Source of the DNA: Leucocoprinus leucothites
Lineage: Eukaryota > Basidiomycota > Agaricomycetes > Agaricales > Agaricaceae
Assembly: GCA_013368445.1 (NCBI GenBank)
Contig: JAACJO010000007.1
Coordinates: forward strand, 1,240,001-1,304,000
Direction of reading: 5' to 3'
DNA length: 64,000 bases
Part shown: piece after piece, positions 44,836 through 56,344 of the stretch
Layout of the letters: each line of letters opens with the position of its first letter
Position numbering within the stretch: position 1 is the first letter of the stretch
Notes under the pieces: generated by a model
What the model saw: the letters and a program-made list of their open reading frames with translations, nothing else
Databases searched by the model: none
Told to the model about the DNA's origin: nothing
Translations under genes and position numbers: made by a program

Positions 44836-46796
44836 ATGTTCTGGATACCCACACTTTTTCGTGTATTTGTCTTCACATTCTTATTCATTCGCGCCCATGG
44901 CTTCGATTTTGTTGTTTCGCCACCCACGCAATGTGGCTCCCAACGCTTTACCTGGGTTGGTAAGTGCCTCGGCTACAGAAGCACATGTTATTGCCCTTCT
45001 TGGTTGACTGTGAGGATATTGAGAAGATTAATGCTAATTTCATGTAATCATAGGGGGTACACCACCATTCTACGCATTAATACTGCCAGTAAGTTCCCCG
45101 TGGTCTAAACCATGAAGGACATTACTGATTGTATCGTGCGATCATATAGCCTGATGGTACCATGCGGAATATTAGTATACCAACAAGTGCATGGAACCAG
45201 ACAGATCGGTCGGGTGATTTTTCGACTGTACTCCCGCTAGCGCAGGGTAAGATGGTCGTGTTTTCAATGGGAGACGCGATAGGCGAAACGACCGGTGGTG
45301 TATCAGAGGTAATGACGGTGGGGGCACCCGCTGCTGGAACATCGTCTTGTAATACAACGGACCCTGGTGAGCTGTGGGCACTACCTGTTATACGTTGGAG
45401 AGTTTTACTGAGTTTTCTACGTACGACTGCACAGGTCCGGCTTTTTTCTTCTCAGTTAATTCAGCCCTCCTGCAATGCAAGTAAGTGAATAATTACACGA
45501 AAGAAAGTTCAACTGATGTTCATTTCCTGTAGAAACTACCCCTTCTCGTTATTCACAGGCGCGGTGCTTCCAATATCAGTTCTTGTAAGTACAAGGTGGT
45601 TTTTCTGTCTTCTCGTATATACTTATCCCCTTCTTACTCAGGTCACCGTTCCTCATAGCGAATCATTCATCATCCATCCACCCAACAACAATGACCCTTT
45701 TAACTGGCAAGCCAACCTGACTGCAGGCACTCGTGTCCTTTTCACGATGTCAGATGCCCAGGGCAGGCCTGGCGGCACCTCTTCACTCACCACTGTACAA
45801 TCATCGGACGATTCTTCTTGTGCTCATCCACCTCCCTCTTCTGCTTCACCGACACGCACACCATCGCCAACAGGCACTGCACCAGCCACCAACACTGGAG
45901 GCTCCGGTAACAACACCGGCAACAATAACCATAAGGGCAGCAATCACACAGGACTTATCATTGGCGTAGCAGTGGGCGGGGCCGTAGCACTGATCATCGT
46001 CATTGCGCTCATCTATTGCTTCTCCAAACGAAAGGGTGGAAGTTTCGTGGTCCCGCAAAAACGGATTGATCTGACAGAGCCCGGTCCCGACTCCTCGTCT
46101 TACCTCCTTCCTCCTGGTGGCCCGGAACCAGTCCACCACCCTCCACCAGCAACATTTCCCCCGTATCGCGATACTATTACACCCTTTACGGCTGGTCCAA
46201 GTGGTGTACCTCCAACAACGATGTATAATAATGGTTTTTCGGTGCCTTCGGCGCAGCCTCTAGATTCAAATTTAACCATGGGTACACCTATGGTGGCTGG
46301 TATATATGGAGCTGCTGCCGGTGCTGGTGCTGCCCACTCATCACAACCACCAATGACCGCCAAACAACGCGAGGCACTGCAAGCGCAACAACGACAGCAG
46401 CAGTATTATCAGCAGCAGCAACACCACCACCACCAAGAGTACCTCGACCCGTATGAAACAGGGGGGAACCCTCCGGCGGCCTCGCATTCGGCATATAATC
46501 CGACAGCGTCCAGCCGCCAAACTGCCCAATCTGACATGTTATCACAATTTGGTGCTGCCTCGTCGTCTAATTTTAGTTCGACGGTAGGACCAAGCACATT
46601 CTCATCGGGGCAGAGTAGTAGCAGCAAGCAGCGGGTGTCTTCTACAAGTCCACCTCCACAACCTAGGGTCATCGTGCACAGGGATATTGAGGACGAGCTG
46701 ATCGAGCTGCCTCCGATGTATTCTGAGGCAAGAGAGCCCATACACGGAATGTCACCTGCCAACGCACCTCAATCCGGAAAAGGTGGTATGCGATAA
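44836..46796 (+). CDS. One-pass membrane protein with duplicated extracellular module, copy B
   Basis: Tandem paralogue of the gene at 41362. Six exons (44836-44959, 45054-45088, 45150-45366, 45435-45480, 45533-45584, 45642-46796) give 542 aa. Exons 2, 4 and 5 are 35, 46 and 52 nt, exactly as in copy A. The signal peptide (FRVFVFTFLFIRAHG) is followed by two modules with MGDAIGETTGGVSE and MSDAQGRPGGTSSL, shared FFFSVNSALLQC, an N-glycosylation-rich Asn/Gly/Thr stalk, a helix (IIGVAVGGAVALIIVIALIY) with SKRK after it, and a tail with QQQQHHHH runs. The tail shares MTAKQREA, RVIVHRDIEDE and ELPPMYSEAR with copy A, again a PPxY motif. Extracellular sequence has diverged far more than the tail motifs. 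Function unknown. Confidence 0.75.
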
Positions 46797-47227
46797 GTAA
46801 CTGTATTTCCATTTAATGTAGATAGCTCGTCATGGTTGTGATGTTGGGAACATTTGGTCTCATGCTGTTGATTTCTCTCTATATATATACTCACTAGTCG
46901 ACTTAGGACTCTGAACGTTTATTAGTACCCTTCCTCAGGTTTTAACCTGTATTCGCACTTTTATAACCACTGTCGTAAGGCAGGCAACTCGATAAACATG
47001 CATTGTTACAGATTATACAGTGCATGAGTTTGTAGACGTTAAAATCAAGAAAGCCGTCCGCTAGGTTATAATTACATCAAGAAATTCAGGAGCAAAGACA
47101 GACAATAGAGGGAAGGTAACAGCGAAGGAAAAGCGAGGATCACCATCTAACATGGAAACACGAACAACATTAACTTAAAGCAAGGAAATATTCGTATGGT
47201 ACAGGTAATCAGTTCCTGGCCAGGGCT
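46797..47227. other. 3' flank spacer
   Basis: About 430 bp between convergent 3' ends; contains a short TA run (near 46882). No gene seen. Confidence 0.4.
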
Positions 47228-48428
47228 TTATGTCGTCAATGCTGGTTGTGCCGGCTGCTCCTCTGAAACAACCAAAGAGTTCATGGTTTCAATAAGAGGA
47301 GCAGCAGCGCCTTCACTTTGAGCTGGCAAAGGCGCAGATGGGGGTACAGCTTCGTTCGACAAGGTTTGACGAGCAAAAGCGTCAACCATAGCGTCTTGGT
47401 CCTTGCGTCGCCGGTGCCGTCTTCGGCGGTCATCCTTGATAACACGTTCAATTCGGCGGCGTGCCTTGGAGTGCAGGCGGGGATCCATGAGCGCTTGTTT
47501 GCAGCGATAACAAGCGAGCTCAATGCTGGCCAGGAGGCGGAGGGTATCCGAGTTATTCATTGCCTGGAGTAAACCCGAGTCCATGTCAGGAATAGGAGAA
47601 CGCAAGTAGCAAATATGGGAGTAACATACGTTGAGGGACCAAGAAATGACGCGGCCACCTTCAACACACATAATAATGATAAAGTTGCCTCGCTTTTCGA
47701 CTTGCAAATCCGAGCACTAGAGGAAAGGTAGGTGCGACCGATTGAGTATGAGAATCTGAAATCGTATTATCTCCGAGAATGCAACGTGACGTACTTCGCT
47801 AAACACAGCGATAGTCTTCCCCGTCGAATTATTACGCACGACTAATACAGTTCACAATAGAACGTCAGTACCTAGAAGCATCACAACAGAGGCAGGAAAG
47901 GCGAGAGGGGTTGTCTGAGGGAAACGTGGGGAACAGAAATACTAACCGACACGGGACGAGTGCCCATTTACCTCTTGCGATACTGTCCCTCGACCAAGGT
48001 ACACCCACGAATCCTTCTCAGGGCGCCGAATATGTACCTTCACTTGGATTTCCCGGAAATGCTCGCGGTCGCGGGGGTTCGAACCTGTTTATTATTTGTG
48101 CACACACAGAGTGCAGTGCAAACCATCCATTGAGAATCGATTTCGATATAGACGATGGAGTCACGCCGCACACTAAGCCTTCCGGGATCGGAGGACGTGC
48201 GCTTGGGTAATGGTGGAGTCAAGGAACATACCTTGAAGCGATGCTGGATGATAGTCCTGTATCTGAGGGTTTGAAATGGGCATGTCCTGGTGAATAACTT
48301 CGGGAATGGCATCGATGTCCATGCCAGGTGCGTCGGTCTATGTTTGTTGCCGCCCAAGAGGGGCGTCGAGAGTCAGCAAACAGGGGGCATTACGAGCCAT
48401 GAGCTCGTAGAGTAGGTATGCATACCAT
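47228..48428 (-). CDS. Small PH-like-fold protein of unknown function
   Basis: I do not recognise a named family. Six exons (48426-48428, 48232-48337, 47947-48084, 47795-47841, 47630-47716, 47228-47563) give 238 aa. In this model exon 1 is only the ATG, followed at once by a GTATGC donor; a start at the in-frame ATG 48322 is possible instead. The middle looks like a beta-rich PH/Ran-binding-type domain: REIQVKVHIRRPEKDSW, VYLGRGTVSQEV, RVVVRNNSTGKTIAVFS, NFIIIMCVEGGRVISWSL. It is followed by a helix and a strongly basic segment (RRRIERVIKDDRRRRHRRR) that may be a nuclear signal or nucleic-acid contact, then an acidic/Pro tail. The PH-like reading is by pattern only. Confidence 0.6.
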
Positions 48429-48833
48429 CTTGAAAGTGTGAACTGGATAGATAAATGAGAGTATTGAGGACGACGGAAGCAACAATGTTGCGGGAGTCGA
48501 AGAAGGTGGAGGGATGAGAACTCAGAACTGCCAATGCCGCGAACCTAAATTAACCGTCACGTGGACTTAATGTACTCTCTCCACCTCAAATTCAAACGCT
48601 GGGCCGGAGAAATGCTATTAAAGAAACGGCCTTCCAGGAGCGTCCAAGCGTCTCGCTTTCTCATTTCCGTGTTCGTTGTATCCCGATCGAAAGTTTGAGA
48701 ACATAGAAGGTCATACTACCAGACGCTACACAACTGCGCATCACCCAAGTGATTAGAAATAGCTACACGTTCAAATCATAAGACCTGTCCAGAAACTGCG
48801 CCGAGTCCCAAGAACTTCATTATGTTGACACTG
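48429..48833. other. Upstream region of the PH-like gene and 3' flank of TAF5
   Basis: About 400 bp; no gene seen. Confidence 0.4.
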
Positions 48834-51693
48834 TCACCGAGTTTCAGGCGCCTGATACACTCCGCCTACTAAGCACAAATTTCGAGGTGTAAACTGCACA
48901 TTGATGATTGGCGTCCTCTTCGTCGGAAAAGTGGCCAACAAATCAGCACTATAATTGCACAATTAACAGGGGGACATCGACTACAAATCTGAAAAACGTA
49001 CGTCTCGGTCGCTTCATCTTCACCATAGCTAGTCACTCCGTTCTCCTGCGCACTTAATATTCCGTTTTCTTTGGGCTTACTGCTCTTCGTACCCCCAGGA
49101 CTCTTCACATCCCAGCATCTCACAGTCCAGTCTGCACCGCCGCTCACAAGTAAAGATGATTCCGCACCAAAGGCTAACGAGTATATTGATGCATTGTGGC
49201 CGATCATCTTCTTGATCCGTTTCCCCGAGCCCAAGTCCCAGAGATTGATCGCAAGGTCCTCGCCTGGTAGTTGAAAAGTGATGAGTCATTTCAAGTTTCA
49301 TCATCTGTAGATGAAGAACTACTCACCTGCTGTTGCGAGGTAACGCCCATCTGGACTCATAGCGAGCGTAGACACAGCTCCTTGATGGCCAATGAACACC
49401 CGCACGCAGCTGCCGCGTTGAACATCCCATAAACGTGCCGTCCGGTCACTCGAGCCCGTAGCGAGATACAACGAATTTGGGTGAAATTGTACACACTACA
49501 CAGCGTAAGAAATAAGCGATCAGCCCGACTCCGAAGGTAGAGCGAGACTATCATTAGGGACGCTCACATCAACATCACTTAGATGCCCAGCGTACACTCT
49601 TAGACATGATGTTCTGTCGGTCGACCAAAGTCTTGCTGTCCGATCCCGACTCCCTGTTGCAAAATAGATGCCCTTCGGGCTCCACTTGACGTCCCATACT
49701 GGATTCTCGTGCCCTCTAAACGCAACGACGTTGGTCATTGTATCCATCGACCATAATCTCGCCGTTGCATCTGCTGATGCTGACAAAAGGTATTTGGGTG
49801 GTGCAGCTGATCCAGCGACTGGGTCGAACGCGACGGAATAGACGGGCCCGCTATGGCCAATGAGCTTACGTGTTGTGCTGGCTTTCTTTTCGCGAAGGCG
49901 GTGGAGAGGTATACCTGAAATGGAAATAAGATTAGACTCTGGTAAGAATCAAATCCAAGCCAAAGGGAACTGACTGTCTTTGATGTTCGTTGTCGAGAAA
50001 TCGTTTCGCAGGGCTCGTAGCTTTTCGCCTTTGAGATTCCATAGGCGGATATAGCTCTCAGCAAAACCCACGGCCATTAATGAGGTATCCATGGAGAATG
50101 TGCAACAAGGAGCCCTTGAAATTACATCAGGATTGTTTAAGCGAATGAATTATAAACCCATCAGACACACCCTTCAGCGACGTCATGTAAAGTATATGCG
50201 CAAATACTTGGCAGAGCACGCGCTTTCAGAGTAGCAGCCTGTGGCGAGTTTGGATCAACACCGCTCAGTGCTGAAGGGTCCAGTCTGATCCTCTTCCTCG
50301 CATCTCTGATCATGTTGACCTCTCTTTCAACGTCGAGCGTTTTGAACGCCGGTGGAAGTGGTAACATATCTGTTTCCGTTGGCGCTGTTACCCCAGCAAA
50401 AGGCTGGGGTCGCAACAATTGAAGGTCCAGATGGACATTGGGATCCCGATCGACCATTGCCTGTTCTCGTAATACTCGTTCAGCCTCAGTGCGTAGCTCC
50501 TCAGACATGGGCGCCGGACCAAGCTTGAGGTCAGTTTTGAGAGCGTTAAATGCAGATGCGTTTGTCGCGTTTGCCGTGGATACTGAGCCGTTGGTCTTGG
50601 GTATAAGTTGGGAGAGGAGACCCGTAGATTCTTCCCATGCGTGGGGTGAGATTGCTGTAGGATTGGTAGATGTCACTGTATTGAATTACCAAAGTCAACA
50701 TTCGAACCAAGAGAAAAAGCTTAAAAGACTCTGACCGTCAAATCGAAGATGGTTATTCACCACACGCATGACGGCAGAACGTCCTCTCTTTCCTTTCTCG
50801 CCGGTAAATCCGCCACCTGCGCCGAGGGCTTCACCGCCGAAGCCCTCTGTGAGCCATCCAAGAAGAAGACTAAAACCTGAACGGCTCATTCGAACAATAT
50901 ACTTCTCGTTCCGGAATCGCTGAGCGATGTCATCACTCTGTACATGTGCAGGTAGGAGGAGAGTGGAAAGATGGTGGAGAGTGGGATGGTGTGAAGAAGG
51001 TAACGAGGGGGAAAAGGTCGAGAAGAAACGCAGAGCTGTAGAGCAGATGTTTCAGGAACGACATTCTGATATATTGGCGAGGAGACAAACCGGCATCTTT
51101 GAAACCATGTTGGATCAGGTCCAGGTAGAAATGGCAGAATATTGGAAACAGTATTGGTCGAAATTCGGGCTTAAGGATGACATTAATGGGTATAAGACCA
51201 GACAGATTACGGAGGACCGACGAACCCTATACATATCCAAAGATCCATCTACCCATGCCTCTAGTTCTCTAAACCCCTCCTGCTTATCCGTCGGATCAAG
51301 AGATAAAATTTCCTCTGCACCAACAGAGCCAATGCTTGCGAGCAATGACTGGATGTTTGGTGAACTGCCTAGTGATGAGAGCTCACTCAGTACAGAAGAT
51401 GAGTCTTTCAACGTATTGTCGGTGGAGCGAGTCGATTTTTGAGCGAAGACAGCGAGGGATTTAATTAGGTCCTCTGGGGGAATAATTTCTGGTTGCTTTC
51501 CCTTGTCCGACGGGGAACTGGCCTCTATCTCTTCCTTGAATGCCTTTTCGGCAGAGGCATGTCCTCGTGAGCGGAGATATTCAAGGACAATACGGTCGGC
51601 AATATTGGAGACATTTGTAGATTCCTGAGAGACATTAGCTGGTGTGGTTGCGGCAGGGGACTGAGAGGATGCTGGAGGGGTTGCTGTTGACAT
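48834..51693 (-). CDS. TAF5: TFIID/SAGA subunit TAF5
   Basis: Scaffold subunit of TFIID and SAGA in the nucleus. Nine exons (51226-51693, 51091-51169, 50736-51035, 50171-50675, 49975-50114, 49568-49914, 49327-49495, 49002-49263, 48834-48948) give 794 aa. Domains: LisH (31-58, [20 protein letters not shown]); TAF5 NTD2 (about 140-260, [48 protein letters not shown]); a linker with [18 protein letters not shown]; then a WD40 propeller with [63 protein letters not shown] and [11 protein letters not shown]. This combination of LisH, NTD2 and WD40 is specific to TAF5. It diverges from MAD2 over 214 bp. Confidence 0.93.
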
Positions 51694-51907
51694 TGCACAA
51701 GGAGATATCTTGGCCTTGTCGAGGTCTACGAGATTAAAGGTCAGTGTAGAGCAGAATAGCGCCCTGATGCACGTGACAGCGCGTTTGATGTTCAAGTACT
51801 AGTACAAGTAGCCAGGGTCGCGTCAACTTTCAAGACTCTACAGTGTACACGCCTCAACAGCACTCCTCGTCAAGACTACACTTGCAGCAGCGGCAAATCG
51901 GACGGTC

Positions 51908-52751
51908 ATGGCTTCAAGGCAAGCAAAACGACAGGCTATCACACTCAAAGGTTCTTGTGCCCTTGTTACCGAATTCTTCAAATACGCTGTTAATACGTTC
52001 GTCTCAAAACTATGCTTAACAGTGTGCATACTCTAACACAGAATAGGATTCTTTTTCAGAGAGAAGTATACCCTTCGGATGACTTTCATATGGTCAAGAA
52101 ATACGGTCAGACTGTTCTCGTGACTCAAGACCTTGCATTGGAAAACTATCTTGAACGGTATGGACCCATATCAGTGATGTCCGTGGATACATGTTGACTT
52201 GGAATGATGTAGCATCCTAGTACAGGTGCAAAGTATGTCATGCTATACCTGTATCACCAAGCGGCCCATGACGCTTCCCAAACAGAGTGGCTGTTGACTG
52301 GTTCAGTTACGCAACTAGTCCTTGCAATCATCTCAAAAGATACCCGTACACCCTTAGAGCGCTGGGTATTTGACATTAAACTCGTAGAGCCTCCCGCGGA
52401 TGGATCGGGATCGTGAGTGGTCATTAACATCACGTTGCTGCTTTCGTCGAGATACTTACCGACGTACTTGCCAGAAAAGAGCCAAAACCAGAAGCCGAGA
52501 TACAATCGGAAATCCGTGCCATCCTCAAACAAATCATTTCGATGGTCACCTATCTCCCCGTGATACAGGAGCCAACAGTTTTCAACATCTTAGCGTATAC
52601 GAGCGAATCAGCCGATGTGCCCGCAGGTGAATGGGTCGACACTGATCCACTCGCCATTGAAGCGAGTAAAAGCCAGCAAGTCAAGATGCGTAGTTTCAGT
52701 ACCGATGTCCACCGAATTGAGGCCATGGTTGCCTACCGCTATGAAGAGTGA
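51908..52751 (+). CDS. MAD2: Spindle checkpoint protein MAD2 (HORMA domain)
   Basis: Binds Cdc20 and Mad1 to hold anaphase until kinetochores attach. Five exons (51908-51996, 52047-52157, 52213-52232, 52286-52412, 52475-52751) give 207 aa, the family length. The whole protein is a HORMA domain: ITLKGSCALVTEFFKYAV, ILFQREVYPSDDFHMVKKYG, LVTQDLALENYL, LERWVFDIKLV, TYLPVIQEPTVFNILAY, then VKMRSFSTDVHRIEAMVAYR in the C-terminal safety-belt segment. Exon 3 is a 20 nt micro-exon encoding ILVQVQ. The last exon ends at 52751 shortly after the conserved AYR. A Mad2B/Rev7 assignment is unlikely given the MVAYR end and length. Confidence 0.93.
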
Positions 52752-53132
52752 TCTTGTTTGAATAGGGGCCGAAGTTGGTCTTGATGGCATAAGATGACGG
52801 GGCGGTGTGTTCGCGACGGGATTGACAAGGTGACTGATGGTATCATTTTGAAATATTTGTAGTAGTCTCGAAACTTGATACAAGATGGACCGAAGATGCG
52901 GTAGATCAGTGATGTGAATGAGACCATAATGTTACTGTCATGGATGTCAAAAACAGAAATCACCACAGCAACAAGCGACGACCGCTTCCCATCACCTCTC
53001 CCTCCTCATTATTATCCTCTCCCACCTTGTCTCTTCTTCTGCCCCTTCTTTCTTTCCCCTTCCCTTTCTTCATTTTGAGTCTGGCCGGTACCGGACATTT
53101 CTACGTTCATCATTCGTTAGGATTTCAGCAAA
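52752..53132. other. Spacer and NOXA promoter
   Basis: About 380 bp, CT-rich in the half before 53132, as is usual for fungal 5' UTRs. No gene seen. Confidence 0.45.
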
Positions 53133-55327
53133 ATGGGCGAAAATTGGTTCCAGAGGGAGTTCTTGAGTCCGAAGAGGCTGGCCTTTAATGCCTTCTTCTA
53201 CGGTACCCACTTTATAATCTTTGCGTACGGTTGGTACAGTCAGGTGTGCAGCAACCCCGTTTGCGAGCTCTGCCTCCTGCTAACATCCATCATAGCAAAC
53301 TAACCAAAAGCTGGCTGGTCTCAACACTCTTAAATGGTCGGTCTGGTCGTCTCGCGGTGCTGGTCTCGTTCTTGCGTACGACGGTGGTCTTATCCTCCTC
53401 CCGATGCTTCGCAACATCATTCGAGTTATCCGTCCCCACTTGACTTGGCTCTTCCCCGCCGATGAGAACATCTGGTTCCACCGTCAGGTTGCATACTCTA
53501 TGGCTTTCTGGGCAATGGTTCACACGACTGCACACTATGTCAACTTCATCAATGTCGAAAGAACCCGTACGTCACAGTTTCTTAACTTGCGAGCGAAATC
53601 AGATATTGACGAAAGTCAACACGACAGAAATCCGAAAGCAACTCGCATTGGAAATCCACTACACCCAAGCAGGAGGCATTACTGGACACTTCATGCTCCT
53701 CGTCATGGTGCTCATGTATAGCACTGCCCATCAGAAGATTCGCAAGCAGTGTTTCGAGGCGTTCTGGTACACTCACCACCTCGCGTTTTTCTTCATGATC
53801 GCACTCTACACCCATGCTACTGGATGTTTCGTCCGCGACTCCACTGATCCTGACTACTCCACTGTTTTCCCGTTCTATAAAGTGGGCCACTGTCTTGGGT
53901 ACGAGAGCTGGAGGTTTATCATCTGGCCCGGTATCATCTACTTTGGTGAACGTATATGGAGAGAAGTCCGTGCTCGTAAGGCTACCCGTCTTTCTAAGGT
54001 TTTGGTGCACCCCAGCGGTACGTTGTTTTTCCTGTCGCATCGACATCACGACACTGTGACTGATCCTCCGATGCTGTTGTTGCTATCATTATCGTTGTTA
54101 GGTGCTATGGAGCTCCGTATCATCAAACCCAGCTTCAAGTACGTCGCGGGTCAATGGCTCTTCGTTCAGATCCCGGAGCTCTCCAAGCTCCAATGGCACC
54201 CCGTGAGTAACCGTATTCTACCTGAGAAAAAAAACCGAGTTCATCTGCTAAATCGCTTAACCCAGTTCACCATCACCTCGGCACCTGAAGATCCTTATGT
54301 CTCAATTCATATCCGTCAAGTTGGTGACTGGACTGAGGCACTCGGTGAACGATTCGGCGTCGGTCCTTCCGTTGTTAAGACCATGACGCAAGCTGCAATA
54401 AAGGGCAAAGAAAAGGGTTTGGGCCAAGGCGATTTCGTAGAAATTGATACCGTTTCGTCGGCAATCACTCTCCCAGCCGTACGAATTGATGGTCCCTACG
54501 GTGCACCCGCCGAAGACGTCTTCAAGGCAGAGGTTGCTATGCTCATTGGCGCTGGTATTGGTGGGTAGCGCTTCTTTTGCCTCATTATATTGTCCCCTCT
54601 GTGATCATAACACCATCCATCACAACCTTTTTCGTCGGATATGAGTGGATTGATAACTGATGAAAATGTCTTCTTTTTGGTTTTTCCGCTATGTTTTTCA
54701 CAGGTGTTACGCCTTTCGCCTCTATCTTGAAACACATCTGGTACAGACAGAAGCGTGGTACACTTGGAAGACTCCGCCGTGTTGAATTCTTCTGGATCTG
54801 TCGCGACTCCCCTTCCTTCGGCTGGTTCCAGAGCTTGTTGCAAGAGGTTGAAGCGGCTCAAGCTGACCGTAAGTGTCCCACCTCAGGTTCCGTGCAATTT
54901 TTCTTCAAATGCTGAAACGTACCCCTTTTCTAGCCAACTTCCTCCGCATCAATATTTATCTAACCCAAAAGATCGGTGAAGACATGCTCTGGAACATTGC
55001 TGTTAACGATGCAGGAGCGGAATATGACCCTTTGACACTTCTCCGCACTCGTACTATGTTTGGAAGGCCCGATTGGGACTCGATCTACTCCCGTATGAGG
55101 TCGGCAGTTGAAGGTGGCAGTTATCTCCCCGGAAGCAAGTCGCAGCTCAAGACCAAAGTTGCCGTTCGTCCACGTCCCCGTTTCATGTGTCATGAATATG
55201 TACTGATGGTGCTTAATTTTAGACTTATTTCTGCGGTCCCCCTGTCATCGCCAAGGATCTCAAGGAGGCGACTAACAAGTACTCGAGCGCCAGCGTCGAC
55301 TTCACCTTTGCGAAGGAGCATTTCTAG
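53133..55327 (+). CDS. NOXA: NADPH oxidase A (gp91phox-type)
   Basis: Transmembrane oxidase that passes electrons from NADPH through FAD and two haems to oxygen, making superoxide for signalling in fungal development. Eight exons (53133-53243, 53311-53566, 53628-54017, 54102-54202, 54266-54560, 54704-54868, 54934-55163, 55223-55327) give 550 aa, as in the NoxA class without EF hands. The N-terminal membrane half has haem His in RQVAYSMAFWAMVHTTAHY and AFWYTHHLAFFFMI. FAD binding is HPFTITSAPEDPYVSIHIR, NADPH binding GAGIGVTPFASIL and the C-terminal CGPPVIAKDL; it ends in the conserved Phe of KEHF. A ferric reductase is unlikely given the NoxA-type loops and end. Confidence 0.93.
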
Positions 55328-56344
55328 GCATCCGCTGTGGTTTCGAGGTGTTGAACTCTCGCTGGACCAGTATCATAGGTCAATGCATGGACATTTGTCC
55401 GATTTTTATGTAACGATGTAGCCTGTTTTGTTTTGATCCCATCACCGCTGCTGTTTCCGTAGTTTAAGTAAGATGCATACACGATGCTTACTTCCTATTC
55501 GTTCCTCACATGAGCCTTGTCAGAACTTCATAAAGAATATACACATGCTCGCCGATCCCCGGATAGGCATCAACATCTGTGCATCAATTAGACCTCGTTT
55601 TATTCTTGTACGGTACAATAAGCTTGGCTGTATTAAATTGAAGTAACAAAAAGGCAGAGAGAGTGACTGTTTGAGATACTTGGAACACTGGGATGGGGGA
55701 ACTTCGAAATGAGGGTGGGAAATCAGAATAGATGCAAGCGTAATTCGACTGGAAATACACCAAACGAGGCGGGTTGGAATGGGGTCAAGATTGAAAGTGC
55801 AGTAGTTTGTTTTTAGGACAAAGAACAAACCGGCAAGCCAGAAAGGGGGAGGGAAGAAAGCGCGGTATAAGCGAAAAGTAAGGTAGGATAGAGTTATACT
55901 AGGAATCGAACGGAGATCGGGAACCCGAAGTGATCAACACCACAACCCGGACAATATTCCAAAAATGAAGATATTGAGAGAAGGAGTTCGGGTTCGGGTT
56001 CGCCAGGCGTACCCGGACTGCGAACTGATGAAGGGGAAGCCAAGATGTTGACAAGGGGGCTGTGGGCATCGAAAACCGATCGATCATTTACTGATGTGGG
56101 TCAAACATCAGCGGGTGGAGAAGCGAGGAAAGTAAGAACCAGCGCCCAAAAGCGATACAGTGAAAAATTGAGAAGCGAGGCGCTAAACCCGAAGGTCAAG
56201 GGGGGGAAACAAATGGGGAAATGGGAAAAACTAGGGAAAGGGAAGACGAAGATGAAAGTTGGAAGTTGGAAGGCGAAAAAAGAGAGTAGTGAACACAGAA
56301 ATTCCAGAACCTAGTGTTCGTAGATGATCAGGAAGATAGCTTCG
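55328..56344. other. Intergenic region with no recognisable gene
   Basis: About 1 kb between the 3' ends of NOXA and the MAPKKK gene. Purine-rich on the plus strand from 56100 to 56310. No gene or repeat that I can support. Confidence 0.4.

Noticed and set aside
48060..48100. GGTTCGAAC box resembling a tRNA T-loop
   Set aside because: It falls in a coding exon junction of the PH-like gene and its flanks do not form stems.
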